From contig JAEXHA010000041.1 of assembly GCA_023450335.1 (NCBI GenBank), positions 1 through 26,640 on the forward strand: DNA of 26,640 nt, given 5' to 3'. Below, in pieces: positions 1 to 8,307 of the stretch (position 1 is its first letter; the number at the start of each line of letters is the position of its first letter). Made by a program: the position numbers and the translations under genes. The notes under the pieces were generated by a model, which was given only the letters and a program-made list of their open reading frames with translations, made no database searches and was not told the origin of the DNA. Source of the DNA: Actinomycetes bacterium (lineage in GTDB: Bacteria; Actinomycetota; Actinomycetes; Actinomycetales; Microbacteriaceae).

Positions 1-1134
1 GCTGCGCACACGGCGCTGACCGGGCAGCTCGAGCAGCAGCGCGCGCTGCAGCGTGACCTCGGGGAACAGGCGCGCGCCGATCAGGCCGCCCGCGAAGAAC
101 GCGAACGTCGCGAGCAGCTCGTGCTGCGCGCGCTCGCCCCGGTGCAAGAGACCCTGCAGCACATGCAGCAGAAGGTCGACCAGCTCGAACGCGAGCGACA
201 GTCGCAGTACGGGGCGCTCGCAGAGCAGCTGCGCCGTGCGCAGGAGTCGGACGAGGCATTGCGCACCACGACCGAGTCGCTGACCGGCGCACTGCGTTCG
301 AACTCGACCCGGGGCGTCTGGGGCGAGACGCAGCTGCGACGCGTCGTCGAGTCGGCGGGCCTGACCCGGTACGTCGACTTCGACACGCAGGCCTCGATCA
401 CTTCCGACGCCGGCGCCGGGCGCCCCGACATGGTTGTGCGGCTGCCCGGCGGCAAGGCCCTCGCCGTCGATGCGAAGGTCCCGCTCGACGCGTATCTCGA
501 GGCCAGTGCGATCCCCCTCACCGCCGCCGGCGACGACGCAGCCCGCCGCAAGAGACTGCTCGACAAGCACGTCAAGGCCGTCCGCTCCCACGTCGACGCG
601 CTGGCGAAGAAGACGTACTGGGCGGGCCTGACTGCCAGCCCCGAGTTCGTGATCTGTTTCGTTCCCAGCGAGTCGTTGCTCGCGGCCGCTCTCGAAGAAG
701 ACCCGTCACTGCTCGACTATGCGTTCGGGCGCCGCGTGGCACTGGCCTCGCCGGTCAACCTGTGGGCCGTGCTGAAGACCGTCGCCTACACATGGACGCA
801 ACAGGACGTGTCGGACGAGGCGCGCACCTTGTTCGATCTGGGTAACGAGCTGTACCAACGCCTGGGCAGTCTCACCGGGCACGCCGACGACCTCCGCCGT
901 GCGATCGAGCGCACCGTCGACAGCTACAACCGATTCGCCGGCTCACTGGAGTCGCGCGTGCTCGTGACGGCACGGAAGTTCCCCGGCATCGACGAGACCA
1001 AGCTCGACGCGACCGCACCGCCTGCGGCGATCGAGAGGTCACCGCGACGATTGACGGCCGTTGAGTTCACCGAAGCCGAAGCACTCGCGGCGGATGTCGG
1101 TGACCTGCGGATGCGCCTGGACAGCGACGGCTGA
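1..1134 (+). CDS. rmuC: RmuC family DNA recombination protein, 5' end missing
   Basis: The reading frame is open from the first base and ends at a TGA at 1132-1134, so the N-terminus lies outside the window. The visible part starts in a charged Gln/Glu/Arg-rich coiled coil (roughly bases 1-270) and continues into the RmuC nuclease-like core. Core motifs include NSTRGVWGE, then RPDMVVRLPGGK followed by AVDAKVPLDAYL, and later VICFVPSESLLAAALEEDP and SPVNLWAVLKTVAY. RmuC proteins usually carry an N-terminal membrane anchor before the coiled coil; that part is not visible. In E. coli the family is linked to limiting DNA inversion at short repeats; the biochemical activity is not established. The first in-frame ATG-like start inside the window (121) is not the real start because coding similarity extends upstream. 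Confidence 0.93.
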   Translation, partial: AAHTALTGQLEQQRALQRDLGEQARADQAAREERERREQLVLRALAPVQETLQHMQQKVDQLERERQSQYGALAEQLRRAQESDEALRTTTESLTGALRSNSTRGVWGETQLRRVVESAGLTRYVDFDTQASITSDAGAGRPDMVVRLPGGKALAVDAKVPLDAYLEASAIPLTAAGDDAARRKRLLDKHVKAVRSHVDALAKKTYWAGLTASPEFVICFVPSESLLAAALEEDPSLLDYAFGRRVALASPVNLWAVLKTVAYTWTQQDVSDEARTLFDLGNELYQRLGSLTGHADDLRRAIERTVDSYNRFAGSLESRVLVTARKFPGIDETKLDATAPPAAIERSPRRLTAVEFTEAEALAADVGDLRMRLDSDG

Positions 1135-1165
1135 CGTGAGCGTGGCCGACGGATAGCGAAGGCGT

Positions 1166-1357
1166 TCAGCCGCCGGGGAAGAAGTTCATCAGGCCGACGA
1201 CCAGCAGCGAGACGCCGACGAACGCACCGATCATCCACCACGGGCTCATCTTGTGCCCCTCGGGGGCGCGTCGACGCAGCAGCACATCGGGGCGTCGCGC
1301 GGGGTCCACGGGCATCATGATCTGCCCGGTCTTGGGGCTGCTCGACGCTGCGGTCAT
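1166..1357 (-). CDS. Small single-pass membrane protein, 63 aa, unknown function
   Basis: The protein is 63 residues. It has a polar, basic N-terminal half (about residues 1-37, with RRAPEGHK just before the membrane) and one hydrophobic helix at about residues 38-59 (WWMIGAFVGVSLLVVGLMNFF), ending in PGG. The ATG at 1357 was chosen because a good ribosome site, AGGAGAG, sits 5-6 bases upstream; the open frame continues further upstream but has no such signal. The basic flank before the helix predicts the N-terminus inside the cell and the C-terminus outside or in the outer leaflet. It lies between rmuC (convergent) and glpX (same strand, 115 bp upstream). Small proteins of this shape are common in Microbacteriaceae, but I do not recognise a functional family. 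Confidence 0.72.
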   Translation of the reverse strand: MTAASSSPKTGQIMMPVDPARRPDVLLRRRAPEGHKMSPWWMIGAFVGVSLLVVGLMNFFPGG

Positions 1358-1472
1358 AGGTTCTCTCCTGGCGGTGCACGGCGACACGATGCCACCGGCC
1401 GCACGGGCACCATTGTGCCAGAGACAAGCTGGGAGAACGCGAGACGACGCGCGCAGGCGGGTCTCGATCAGG

Positions 1473-2465
1473 TCACAGCCATTTGGACGTGAGGTGCTCC
1501 GAGGTGATGCGCCGCAGCGTTCCCGACACCCCACGAAGGACGACGCTCTCGGTGATGAGGTAATCCGGTCCCGAGCGACGCACCCCGTCGACCAGCTCAC
1601 CGTTGGTGACCCCCGTGGCGACGAAGATCGTGTTGCTCCCGGTCACCAGCTCGTCGGCTTCGTACACGTGGTCGTCCAACCGAAGCCCGGCATCGATGCC
1701 GCGCTGCTTCTCGTCATCGTCGCGTGCCCACAGCCGGCCCTGGATGTGGCCGCCCAGTGCCTTGATCGCGCACGCCGTGACGATGCCTTCGGGGCTGCCA
1801 CCGATACCGACGCACATGTCGGTGCGGGCGTTGTAGCGTGCGGCGTTGATGCCGCCGGCGACGTCACCGTCGCTCATCAGGCGCGTGCCCGCGCCGGCTT
1901 CGCGGATCTCCTCGATCAGCCGCGCGTGGCGCGGCCGGTTCAGCACCGAGACGACCATCTCATCGACCGGCTTGCCGAGAGCCTTGGCGAGCCGCCGGAT
2001 GTTCTCACCGACCGGCAGCCGAATGTCGACCACACCCACACCGGCGGGGCCGGTGACGAGCTTGTCCATGTAGAACACGGCCGACGCGTCGAGCATCGTG
2101 CCGCGCTCCGAGACCGCGAGTACCGACAGGGCATTGTTGCGCCCCTCGGCCGTCAGCGTCGTGCCGTCGATGGGGTCCACCGCGATATCGCACTGCGGAC
2201 CGCGACCCGTGCCGACCCGCTCGCCGTTGTAGAGCATCGGGGCGTTGTCCTTCTCCCCCTCGCCGATCACGATCACGCCATCGAAGTTCACGGTCGTGAG
2301 AAACGCCCGCATGGCGTCGACGGCGGCGCCGTCGGCCAACTCCTTCTTGCCACGCCCGATGAACGGCACCGAGCGGATCGCCGCCGCCTCGGTGGCCCGC
2401 ACCAGCTCCAGCGCCAGGTTGCGGTCGGGGTGGAGGGGGCTCATATCTGCGGTCAGGCTCACCAT
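1473..2465 (-). CDS. glpX: Class II fructose-1,6-bisphosphatase
   Basis: The 330-residue protein matches the GlpX family over its full length. It hydrolyses fructose 1,6-bisphosphate to fructose 6-phosphate in the cytoplasm, the committed step of gluconeogenesis. Visible signatures are GEGEKDNAPML (about residues 69-79), the metal-binding DPIDGTT (97-103), MDKLVTGP, LMSDGDVAGGI and GIGGSPEGIVTACA. Most actinobacteria rely on this class II enzyme as their only FBPase. The ATG at 2465 has no Shine-Dalgarno sequence, but a TAGGCT -10 element ends 7 nt upstream, so a leaderless transcript is likely; a second ATG seven codons in (MSPLHPD) is the alternative. It is divergent from the fba aldolase gene, with 186 bp between them holding an inverted repeat. 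Confidence 0.97.
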   Translation of the reverse strand: MVSLTADMSPLHPDRNLALELVRATEAAAIRSVPFIGRGKKELADGAAVDAMRAFLTTVNFDGVIVIGEGEKDNAPMLYNGERVGTGRGPQCDIAVDPIDGTTLTAEGRNNALSVLAVSERGTMLDASAVFYMDKLVTGPAGVGVVDIRLPVGENIRRLAKALGKPVDEMVVSVLNRPRHARLIEEIREAGAGTRLMSDGDVAGGINAARYNARTDMCVGIGGSPEGIVTACAIKALGGHIQGRLWARDDDEKQRGIDAGLRLDDHVYEADELVTGSNTIFVATGVTNGELVDGVRRSGPDYLITESVVLRGVSGTLRRITSEHLTSKWL

Positions 2466-2472
2466 GGGGCAC

Positions 2473-2478
2473 AGCCTA
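2473..2478 (-). promoter_or_regulatory. -10 element for leaderless glpX
   Basis: TAGGCT on the minus strand fits the actinobacterial TAnnnT -10 consensus. Exactly 7 nt separate it from the glpX ATG, so transcription would begin at or next to the start codon. No ribosome site is present in that gap. A matching -35 is not obvious. Confidence 0.5.
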
Positions 2479-2506
2479 CGGCGACAAATCGAATCAGAGC
2501 ATGGAT

Positions 2507-2526
2507 TTCACGGTGTCAGACGTGAA
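2507..2526. promoter_or_regulatory. Inverted repeat TTCACG-N8-CGTGAA between glpX and fba
   Basis: Perfect 6-bp arms (2507-2512 and 2521-2526) flank an 8-bp spacer. The dyad lies about 42-61 bp upstream of the predicted glpX transcription start and about 95-115 bp upstream of the predicted fba start. The position suits a regulator of the glycolysis/gluconeogenesis switch; no regulator is identified. Confidence 0.3.
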
Positions 2527-2608
2527 GGATTCGCGATTCTTTCCATCGGGGAAGACCGCGGGGATTCATGCACGGCGCCGCCCCGTCGCTGGCGCTCATC
2601 CCCTTCGG

Positions 2609-2614
2609 TAGGCT
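2609..2614 (+). promoter_or_regulatory. Possible -10 element for fba
   Basis: TAGGCT on the plus strand lies 37 bp before the fba ATG. This leaves a leader of about 30 nt that contains the AAGGAG ribosome site at 2641-2646. No convincing -35 box is visible. Confidence 0.35.
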
Positions 2615-2651
2615 GACGGTGCAATCCGCCGACGCCACCCAAGGAGCTGAC

Positions 2652-3683
<1,032 letters not shown>

Positions 3684-3702
3684 TCGCACGCACCGACACG
3701 CA

Positions 3703-3739
3703 GAATGGATGCCGTGGGCCTGCGCCCTGGCATCCATTC
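3703..3739. terminator. Strong hairpin downstream of fba, probably a two-way terminator
   Basis: GAATGGATGCC (3703-3713) pairs perfectly with GGCATCCATTC (3729-3739), and GGGC/GCCC pair again inside the loop. It sits between the convergent ends of fba (3683) and the DUF6264 gene (3782). There is no U-tract on either strand, which is common for actinobacterial terminators. Confidence 0.6.
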
Positions 3740-3781
3740 GCTGTCTGCGGGGCAAGACGCCGGGGCCGAGGGGGCCGCCGC

Positions 3782-4333
3782 TCAGCCCGGCGAGCCGAAA
3801 TGCGCCGCGATCGCCGGGTCACCCAGCAGCGGCACGACGAGGCAGCCGCTCACCACGAGGAAGGTGGCGATCGCGCCGACCAGCGGGATCCACCACGAGA
3901 GCCGACCGCGACGCATCCTCCGCCACGACAACAGCGCGGTCAGCAGCCAGCCGCCGATGAACACGGCCGCGCCCACCCGGCCCCACAGCACACCCGCCGC
4001 CACATTGGTGAACTCGGCCTCCACGCCGGCGACGTCCATCCAGGTCTCGGCGAAACCGGTGAAGTCGAGCATCTGCGGCACCGCGGTGACGACGGTGACC
4101 AGGCCGTAGGCCAGCAGCGCGAAGGTGATGATGCGGTCCGCAGAGCGCGACGGACGCGCGGCGTCGGTGGTGGGCCGGGCGTGCGGTGGGTGCGGCGCGT
4201 AGGGAGACTCGGCCGGCGCCGGCGACGGCGGCGCGAAGGCCGGGTCAGGCTGCTGGATCCGCGCCCGCTGCTCCTCCGGCGTCGCGTACTCGCCGTACTG
4301 CGGCACCGGGCGCGGGTCGTCGGGTGAACTCAC
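3782..4333 (-). CDS. DUF6264-type membrane protein
   Basis: The 183-residue protein has a Pro-rich, polar N-terminal half starting VSSPDDPRPVPQYGEYATPE (about residues 1-65) and then three hydrophobic segments: about 70-92 (ITFALLAYGLVTVVTAVP), 115-140 (GRVGAAVFIGGWLLTALLSW) and 148-172 (IPLVGAIATFLVVSGCLVVP). The opening PQYGEYATPEEQ pattern is typical of DUF6264 proteins in Microbacteriaceae; their function is unknown. The GTG start at 4333 overlaps the ispH stop as GTGA, and GGAG lies upstream at suitable spacing. The two genes are therefore translationally coupled and cotranscribed with ispH first. The frame is open far upstream of 4333, but that part only shadows ispH. The family name is from recall of the N-terminal pattern. 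Confidence 0.85.
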   Translation of the reverse strand: MSSPDDPRPVPQYGEYATPEEQRARIQQPDPAFAPPSPAPAESPYAPHPPHARPTTDAARPSRSADRIITFALLAYGLVTVVTAVPQMLDFTGFAETWMDVAGVEAEFTNVAAGVLWGRVGAAVFIGGWLLTALLSWRRMRRGRLSWWIPLVGAIATFLVVSGCLVVPLLGDPAIAAHFGSPG

Positions 4334-5391
4334 CCGCGGCTCCGGCCACCCAGCGCCCGGTCGTCGCGCTTGCCCGAGGCGTCCTGGCGCAGTTCTTTGG
4401 GCAGCGAGAACATGAGGTCCTCTTCGGCGGTGCGCACCTGCTCGACGTCCCGGTAGCCGGCGCCGGACAGCTCCTGCAGCACCTCCTGCACGAGCACCTC
4501 CGGCACGGAGGCGCCACTGGTCACTCCGACCGTCGCGACTCCGTCGAGCCACGCCTGCTGGATCTCGTCGGCGTAGTCGACGCGATAGGCCGCCTTCGCG
4601 CCGTGCTCGAGCGCCACCTCGACCAGGCGAACGCTGTTGGAGGAGTTCGCCGAGCCGACGACGATCACCAGGTCGGCCTCGGCGGCGACCTTCTTGATGG
4701 CCACCTGCCGGTTCTGGGTGGCATAGCAGATATCGTCCGACGGCGGGTCCTGCAGCTGCGGGAACCGCACCCGAAGTCGACGCACGGTCTCCATCGTCTC
4801 GTCGACCGACAGCGTGGTCTGCGACAGCCACACGACACGGTTGGGGTCCTTCACCTGCACCGTGTCGGCCTCGTCGGGCGAGTTGACGACGGTGACGTGG
4901 TCGGGTGCCTCACCGGCGGTGCCCTCTACCTCTTCGTGACCGTCATGGCCGATCAGCAGGATCTCGTAGTCGTCCCGCGCGAAGCGCACGGCCTCGCGGT
5001 GCACCTTGGTCACCAGCGGGCAGGTCGCGTCGATCGCGTTCAGCCCGCGGGCGGATGCCGCGTTGACCACGGCCGGGGAGACCCCGTGTGCGCTGAAGAC
5101 GACATGGGCGCCTTCGGGTACCTCGTCGACCTCTTCGACGAAGATGGCGCCCTGGGCCTCGAGCTCGGTCACCACGTGGATGTTGTGCACGATCTGCTTG
5201 CGCACGTATACCGGCGCGCCGAAGCGCTCGAGCGCCTTCTCGACGGCGATGACCGCTCGGTCGACACCCGCACAGTAACCGCGCGGCGCCGCCAGCAGCA
5301 CCTTCTTGTGTCCGGCCACCGGGGTATTCTGGAGCCGCCCGCGCGCGGCCGGGACGCGGGGCGAAGGCAGACGGACGGCAGTGGTGCTCAC
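4330..5391 (-). CDS. ispH: 4-hydroxy-3-methylbut-2-enyl diphosphate reductase
   Basis: The 353-residue enzyme performs the last step of the MEP pathway, reducing HMBPP to IPP and DMAPP with a [4Fe-4S] cluster. The three cluster cysteines are visible: Cys40 (APRGYCAGVDRAV), Cys124 (DATCPLVTKVH) and Cys222 (DDICYATQNRQ). The substrate-binding residues are also seen: His69 (KQIVHN), His102 (FSAHGVSP) and His152/Glu154 (IGHDGHEEVEGT), with SANSSNS further on. The first 28 residues are an extra, poorly conserved tail compared with E. coli IspH. The GTG at 5391 has a TAGACT -10 box exactly 6 nt upstream and no ribosome site, so the message is probably leaderless. It is divergent from xseA and overlaps the DUF6264 gene downstream by 4 bp. 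IPP/DMAPP from this enzyme would feed the prenyltransferase at 14155-14940. Confidence 0.97.
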   Translation of the reverse strand: MSTTAVRLPSPRVPAARGRLQNTPVAGHKKVLLAAPRGYCAGVDRAVIAVEKALERFGAPVYVRKQIVHNIHVVTELEAQGAIFVEEVDEVPEGAHVVFSAHGVSPAVVNAASARGLNAIDATCPLVTKVHREAVRFARDDYEILLIGHDGHEEVEGTAGEAPDHVTVVNSPDEADTVQVKDPNRVVWLSQTTLSVDETMETVRRLRVRFPQLQDPPSDDICYATQNRQVAIKKVAAEADLVIVVGSANSSNSVRLVEVALEHGAKAAYRVDYADEIQQAWLDGVATVGVTSGASVPEVLVQEVLQELSGAGYRDVEQVRTAEEDLMFSLPKELRQDASGKRDDRALGGRSRG

Positions 5392-5397
5392 ACCTCG

Positions 5398-5403
5398 AGT
5401 CTA
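5398..5403 (-). promoter_or_regulatory. -10 element for leaderless ispH
   Basis: TAGACT on the minus strand, 6 nt (5392-5397) before the GTG start of ispH. The same TAGACT-N6-GTG arrangement recurs at the AI-2E transporter gene. Confidence 0.55.
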
Positions 5404-5438
5404 CGGAGCCGCCGCTGGGAACGGGCCGCACACCCAGG

Positions 5439-5444
5439 TATATC
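5439..5444 (+). promoter_or_regulatory. Possible -10 element for xseA
   Basis: TATATC on the plus strand lies 17 bp before the xseA ATG. It would give a very short leader, beginning close to the GGAGAGGA ribosome site at 5450-5457. The -35 region overlaps the ispH promoter region on the other strand. Confidence 0.35.
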
Positions 5445-5461
5445 TGTGCGGAGAGGATCAG

Positions 5462-6769
5462 ATGACGTCGTTCCAGACGGCCGCAGGTCAGCAGCCGCCC
5501 CCCGACGCGGTCAATCCCCGCGACTCCTCCCCGCAGACACCCACCTCGGTGTCGCGGCTGAACGAGACCATCCGCGGCTTCATCCAGAAATGGGGGGCGA
5601 TCTGGGTCGAGGGCGAGATCACCGCATGGAACCCCCGCGGCGGCAACGTGTTCGGTCGCCTCAAAGACACCACCACCGACGCGACGCTGTCCTTCCAGCT
5701 ATGGTCCTCGACGCTGCGCCGGCTCCCGGACGATCTGAAGGTCGGCGACCGGGTCATCACCTGCGTCAAGAGCGAGTACTACGTCAAGAACGGTTCGTTC
5801 AGCTTCACCGTCTCCGACATGCGGCACGTCGGCCTGGGCGACCAGCTCGAACGGCTCGAGCGCCTGCGCACCCAGCTGCGCGGTGAAGGGCTGTTCGATC
5901 CGGCACGCAAGAAGCCGCTGCCGTTTCTCCCCCACGTCATCGGCCTCATCACCGGGGAACGCAGTGATGCCGAGAAGGACGTGCATCGCAACGCCGAACT
6001 GCGCTGGCCCCAGGTGCGATTCCGCACCGTCCACGCGGCCGTCCAGGGCGACCGGTGCGTTCCCGAGACGATCGCCGCGCTGCAGCGCCTCGATGCCGAC
6101 CCCGAGGTCGATGTCATCATCATCGCCCGCGGTGGCGGCGACCCGCAGACCCTGCTCGGCTTCAGCGACGAGCGACTGCTGCGCGCCGTGGCCGCCGCGA
6201 CCACGCCTGTGGTCTCGGCCATCGGCCACGAGAACGACCACCCGATCCTCGATGACGTCGCTGACCTGCGGGCGTCGACGCCGACCGACGCCGCCAAGAA
6301 GGTGGTGCCCGATGTGTCCGAGCAGCGCGCCCTCGTCGAGCAGCTGCGCAGCCGCGCCCGCTCCCGCCTGACCCAGCGGGTGGCACACGACATCGCCCAG
6401 CTCGAACAGCTCCGCTCGCGCCCGGTGCTGCGCGACCCCGAATCGCTCCTGACCGGCCGAGCCCACGACGTGTGGACGCTCGCCTCCCGCGGACGCGAGA
6501 TCCTCCGTCGCAGCCTCGACGGTGCCGCGGCGACGGCCGCCGAATTGCGGGCGACGCTGCGTGCGCTATCCCCCGGCGCGACGCTCGCGCGGGGCTACGC
6601 GATCGCGCACGTCGCGGGCGGTGTCGTCGTGCGCGACGCCGCGCAGGCCCCCGCCGGCACCTCCCTCGTGGTCACCGTGGCGGCGGGCTCGTTCGCCGCC
6701 CGATCGGAGGGGGCGGTCGCGGAGGGGGCTCCCGCTGACGCGGCATCGACCGCACCGGGGCCGAACTAG
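5462..6769 (+). CDS. xseA: Exodeoxyribonuclease VII large subunit
   Basis: The 435-residue catalytic subunit of ExoVII, with XseB, degrades single-stranded DNA to short oligonucleotides in both directions. An N-terminal OB fold (about residues 24-120: SVSRLNETIRGFI, WVEGEI, NGSFSFTVSDMR) is followed by the catalytic domain. That domain contains GLITGERSDAEKDVHRNAE, IIIARGGGDPQTLLGFSDE and VVSAIGHENDHPILDDVADL with RASTPTDAAKKVVPD. A helical region and the short C-terminal LSPGATLARGYAI element follow. The ATG at 5462 has GGAGAGGA upstream; the frame is open from 5306, but that section lies in the divergent ispH promoter. xseB begins one base after the stop, so the subunits are coexpressed. 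Confidence 0.96.
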   Translation: MTSFQTAAGQQPPPDAVNPRDSSPQTPTSVSRLNETIRGFIQKWGAIWVEGEITAWNPRGGNVFGRLKDTTTDATLSFQLWSSTLRRLPDDLKVGDRVITCVKSEYYVKNGSFSFTVSDMRHVGLGDQLERLERLRTQLRGEGLFDPARKKPLPFLPHVIGLITGERSDAEKDVHRNAELRWPQVRFRTVHAAVQGDRCVPETIAALQRLDADPEVDVIIIARGGGDPQTLLGFSDERLLRAVAAATTPVVSAIGHENDHPILDDVADLRASTPTDAAKKVVPDVSEQRALVEQLRSRARSRLTQRVAHDIAQLEQLRSRPVLRDPESLLTGRAHDVWTLASRGREILRRSLDGAAATAAELRATLRALSPGATLARGYAIAHVAGGVVVRDAAQAPAGTSLVVTVAAGSFAARSEGAVAEGAPADAASTAPGPN

Positions 6770-6770
6770 A

Positions 6771-7001
6771 ATGGACGACATGACCCGCGACGCTTCACCC
6801 GATGTGGCCGAGCTGTCGTTCGAGCAGGCCCGTGACGAGCTCGTGCGCGTGGTCGCTGAGCTCGAGCAGGGCGCGCCGACCCTGGAGCAGTCCCTCGAAC
6901 TGTGGACCCGGGGCGAAGCACTGGCCGCACGATGCGAGCAGTGGCTGCTGGGCGCCAAGCAGCGTCTCGATGCGGCTCGCGCCGCCGATGCGGAGTCATG
7001 A
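6771..7001 (+). CDS. xseB: Exodeoxyribonuclease VII small subunit
   Basis: The 76-residue protein carries the family pattern ELSFEQARDELVRVVAELEQ and GAPTLEQSLELWTRGEAL, ending in a charged helix. It is the non-catalytic subunit that assembles on XseA. The ATG at 6771 follows the xseA stop with one base between, so translation is probably coupled; an in-frame ATG at 6780 (MTRDASPD) is an equally possible start and neither has a clear ribosome site. Its stop overlaps the next gene as ATGA (6998-7001). Length and position beside xseA are normal for the family. Confidence 0.94.
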   Translation: MDDMTRDASPDVAELSFEQARDELVRVVAELEQGAPTLEQSLELWTRGEALAARCEQWLLGAKQRLDAARAADAES

Positions 7002-7627
7002 TGGCGAAATCTCCGCGCGTCGTCGCGGAACTCGGTCGCCCCGAGACGCCCGATGAGACGGCGGCTCGCAAGGCGGCGTCGTCGTACGCGTACCGGTCGA
7101 GCCAGACGATGCGCAACCTGCTCGTCGCATTGGGAGTCACCCTCATCGTGGTCGTGGCCATCGTGTGGGCCGTCCCTCGCGGCTCGTACGACGACCCCGC
7201 GGAAGTCGACGTGGCCGCCGCGGCGCAGACGGCATCGGCGACCGTGGGCGGCCCGCTGATCGTGCCCGAGATGCCCGAGGCGTGGCGCGCCAACTCGGCA
7301 CGCATGGAGGGTTCGATGTGGCGCGTCGTGTACGCCCCCGACGACGACCCCGGCTACATCCGCGTCGCCCAGCTGATCGGTGCGGCGCCGACCGCGGCCG
7401 CCGCCCTGGTCGGCGGGGTCGCCCCCACCGGCACCGTCACCATCGACGGCATCGAGTGGGACGAATACACCACCTCGGCGTCCGATGACAACGTGTCCTA
7501 CGCGTTGGCAGCACCCGCCGGCGACGACACCGTCGTCGTGTACGGCTCGGCCACACCCGCCACGACGGCGATCGCCGCAGCGGGTGCGACCGATGAGATC
7601 AACCGTCTGCGTGAGGAGAGCCCGTGA
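6998..7627 (+). CDS. DUF4245 family membrane-anchored protein
   Basis: The 209-residue protein has a cytoplasmic N-terminal stretch with SYAYRSSQTMRNLLVALGVT leading into one membrane helix (about residues 41-61). An extracytoplasmic domain of about 145 residues follows, with LIVPEMPEAWRANSAR, WRVVYAPDDDPGYIRVAQL and IDGIEWDEYTT. This matches DUF4245, an actinobacterial family of unknown function whose mycobacterial member lies close to glpX and fumC. The start ATG overlaps the xseB stop (ATGA), and its own stop overlaps the GTG of the carbonic anhydrase (GTGA), so it sits in the middle of a coupled operon. The link to ExoVII and carbonic anhydrase is conserved neighbourhood only and says little about function. 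Confidence 0.88.
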   Translation: MMAKSPRVVAELGRPETPDETAARKAASSYAYRSSQTMRNLLVALGVTLIVVVAIVWAVPRGSYDDPAEVDVAAAAQTASATVGGPLIVPEMPEAWRANSARMEGSMWRVVYAPDDDPGYIRVAQLIGAAPTAAAALVGGVAPTGTVTIDGIEWDEYTTSASDDNVSYALAAPAGDDTVVVYGSATPATTAIAAAGATDEINRLREESP

Positions 7628-8262
7628 GCGAACGACCGAGCCCGCAAAAGGTCTGGGAGGAGATGCGCCGCGGCAACGCGCGCTTCGTCGCCGGCGAGCC
7701 TCGCCATCCGCGCCAGGACGTGGAGCGGCGGCACGAACTCGAGCACACCCAGAAGCCTCGGGCCGTGCTGTTCGGCTGCTCCGACTCTCGTTTGGCCGCC
7801 GAGATCATCTTCGACAAGGGTCTGGGCGACCTGTTCGTCGTCCGCAACGCGGGTCAGGTCGTCTCCGACTCGGCCGTCGCGAGCCTCGAGTACGCCGTGG
7901 CGATCCTCGACGTCTCGCTCGTCGTCGTCCTCGCCCACGACGAGTGCGGGGCCGTACGCGCCGCCATCGACTCGACCGACCCCAGCGCCGACGAGCTCCC
8001 GCCGCACATCTGGCGCCTCATCGCCAAGATCGTCCCGGCCGCACGCCGTCTGCTGCGCGCCGATCCGGCCGCCACACCGCAGAACCTCGACGCCGAGCTG
8101 GTCGGCCGCGAGCACCTGCGCAACACCGTGGACGACCTGCTCGCGTCGTCCAAGCTCATCAGCGACGCCGTCGCCGACGGTCGCCTGGGCATCGTCGGCG
8201 CGAACTACCGGCTGGCCGACGGCACCGCTCACGCGCACGTGACCGTGGGCCTGGATGACTGA
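7624..8262 (+). CDS. Beta-class carbonic anhydrase
   Basis: The 212-residue zinc enzyme interconverts CO2 and bicarbonate. Zinc ligands and active-site residues are visible: Cys52-Ser-Asp54-Ser-Arg56 in LFGCSDSRLAAEIIFD, then His105 and Cys108 in VVLAHDECGAV. The GDLFVVRNAGQVV strand and the C-terminal IVGANYRLADGTAHAHV also fit the family. The GTG at 7624 overlaps the DUF4245 stop, and AGGAGAG lies just upstream (7614-7620). No signal peptide is seen, so it acts in the cytoplasm, probably supplying bicarbonate for carboxylases. It is the last gene of the xseA operon; fumC follows after 45 bp and may be read from the same message. Confidence 0.93.
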   Translation: MSERPSPQKVWEEMRRGNARFVAGEPRHPRQDVERRHELEHTQKPRAVLFGCSDSRLAAEIIFDKGLGDLFVVRNAGQVVSDSAVASLEYAVAILDVSLVVVLAHDECGAVRAAIDSTDPSADELPPHIWRLIAKIVPAARRLLRADPAATPQNLDAELVGREHLRNTVDDLLASSKLISDAVADGRLGIVGANYRLADGTAHAHVTVGLDD

Positions 8263-8307
8263 CCGGCACCGCTGACGCCGACCCACCGCAACACAGGAAA
8301 CGAGGAC

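Noticed and set aside
4322..4335. Inverted repeat GGGTGA-AC-TCACCC at the ispH stop/DUF6264 start
   Set aside because: The arms are 6 bp inside coding sequence and follow from the coupled stop/start and codon choice; there is no further support for regulation.
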